Assembly (NCBI RefSeq): GCF_003315485.1
Contig: NZ_QNSE01000002.1
Span: 248,001-312,000 of the forward strand
Direction of reading: 5' to 3'
From: Marinomonas rhizomae
GTDB taxonomy: Bacteria; Pseudomonadota; Gammaproteobacteria; Pseudomonadales; Marinomonadaceae
Length of the DNA stretch: 64,000 nt
A program made the position numbers and the translations under genes. This document shows positions 64,000-64,000 of the stretch, piece by piece. Under the pieces are notes generated by a model that saw only the letters and a list, made by a program, of their open reading frames with translations, searched no databases and had not been told where the DNA came from. Each line of letters begins with the position of its first letter. Within the stretch, counting starts at the first letter, position 1.

Positions 64000-64000
64000 A

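Overview
The window reads as a chromosomal segment of a marine gammaproteobacterium, most likely an Oceanospirillales member close to Marinomonas. This is inferred from the gene repertoire (AapJQMP amino-acid importer, enlarged PstA, OxyR with both redox cysteines, SpoT, several c-di-GMP proteins, a bacterial voltage-gated sodium channel) and from moderate GC; no rRNA or tRNA is present to confirm it.

Layout. 0-4 kb: the end of a phosphate operon, pstC(partial)-pstA-pstB-phoU. 4-7.4 kb: free methionine-R-sulfoxide reductase, then a minus-strand trio of a molybdopterin-fold periplasmic protein, a degenerate histidine kinase and an Hpt protein. 7.5-13.2 kb: oppABCDF. 13.5-20.1 kb: cysZ, a REC-PilZ-like regulator, phoBR, ubiCA and an HDOD protein. 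20.1-25.4 kb: the aapJQMP importer with a divergent Lrp-family regulator. 25.4-33.9 kb: housekeeping genes (HhH protein, recG, oxyR, epimerase, ridA, spoT, rpoZ, gmk). 34-38.3 kb: a REC-EAL phosphodiesterase followed by its probable sensor kinase. 38.4-43.3 kb: regulators and efflux genes (AraC, MFS, AraC, SugE/Gdx, LysR).

43.3-51.5 kb is an accessory island. It starts with two neighbouring hipBA-like toxin-antitoxin loci, both with the core of the toxin deleted. It continues with a LexA-boxed small gene, a 5-methylcytosine DNA methyltransferase and a GHKL (MORC/MutL-like) ATPase carrying a C-terminal PD-(D/E)XK-type nuclease motif. It ends with a NYN-domain nuclease-like gene and a Phd/RelE-type toxin-antitoxin pair. 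The methyltransferase/ATPase-nuclease group with an SOS-type promoter is the best candidate for an unusual defence system here.

51.8-64 kb returns to core-type genes: a sodium channel, a 7TMR-DISM diguanylate cyclase, yicC and rph, a periplasmic binding protein next to a PAS-GGDEF-EAL protein (probable ligand-to-c-di-GMP pair), a small exported protein, a 5'-nucleotidase lipoprotein, and the ATPase and a partial permease of a sugar ABC importer.

Two themes run through the window. Phosphate supply is represented by pst/phoU, phoBR and the 5'-nucleotidase. Signal transduction through c-di-GMP and phosphorelay is represented by three GGDEF/EAL proteins, three histidine kinases, one Hpt and one HDOD protein. 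Several starts were moved inward from the longest reading frame on the basis of ribosome-binding sites or terminator overlap; each case is explained in its entry.
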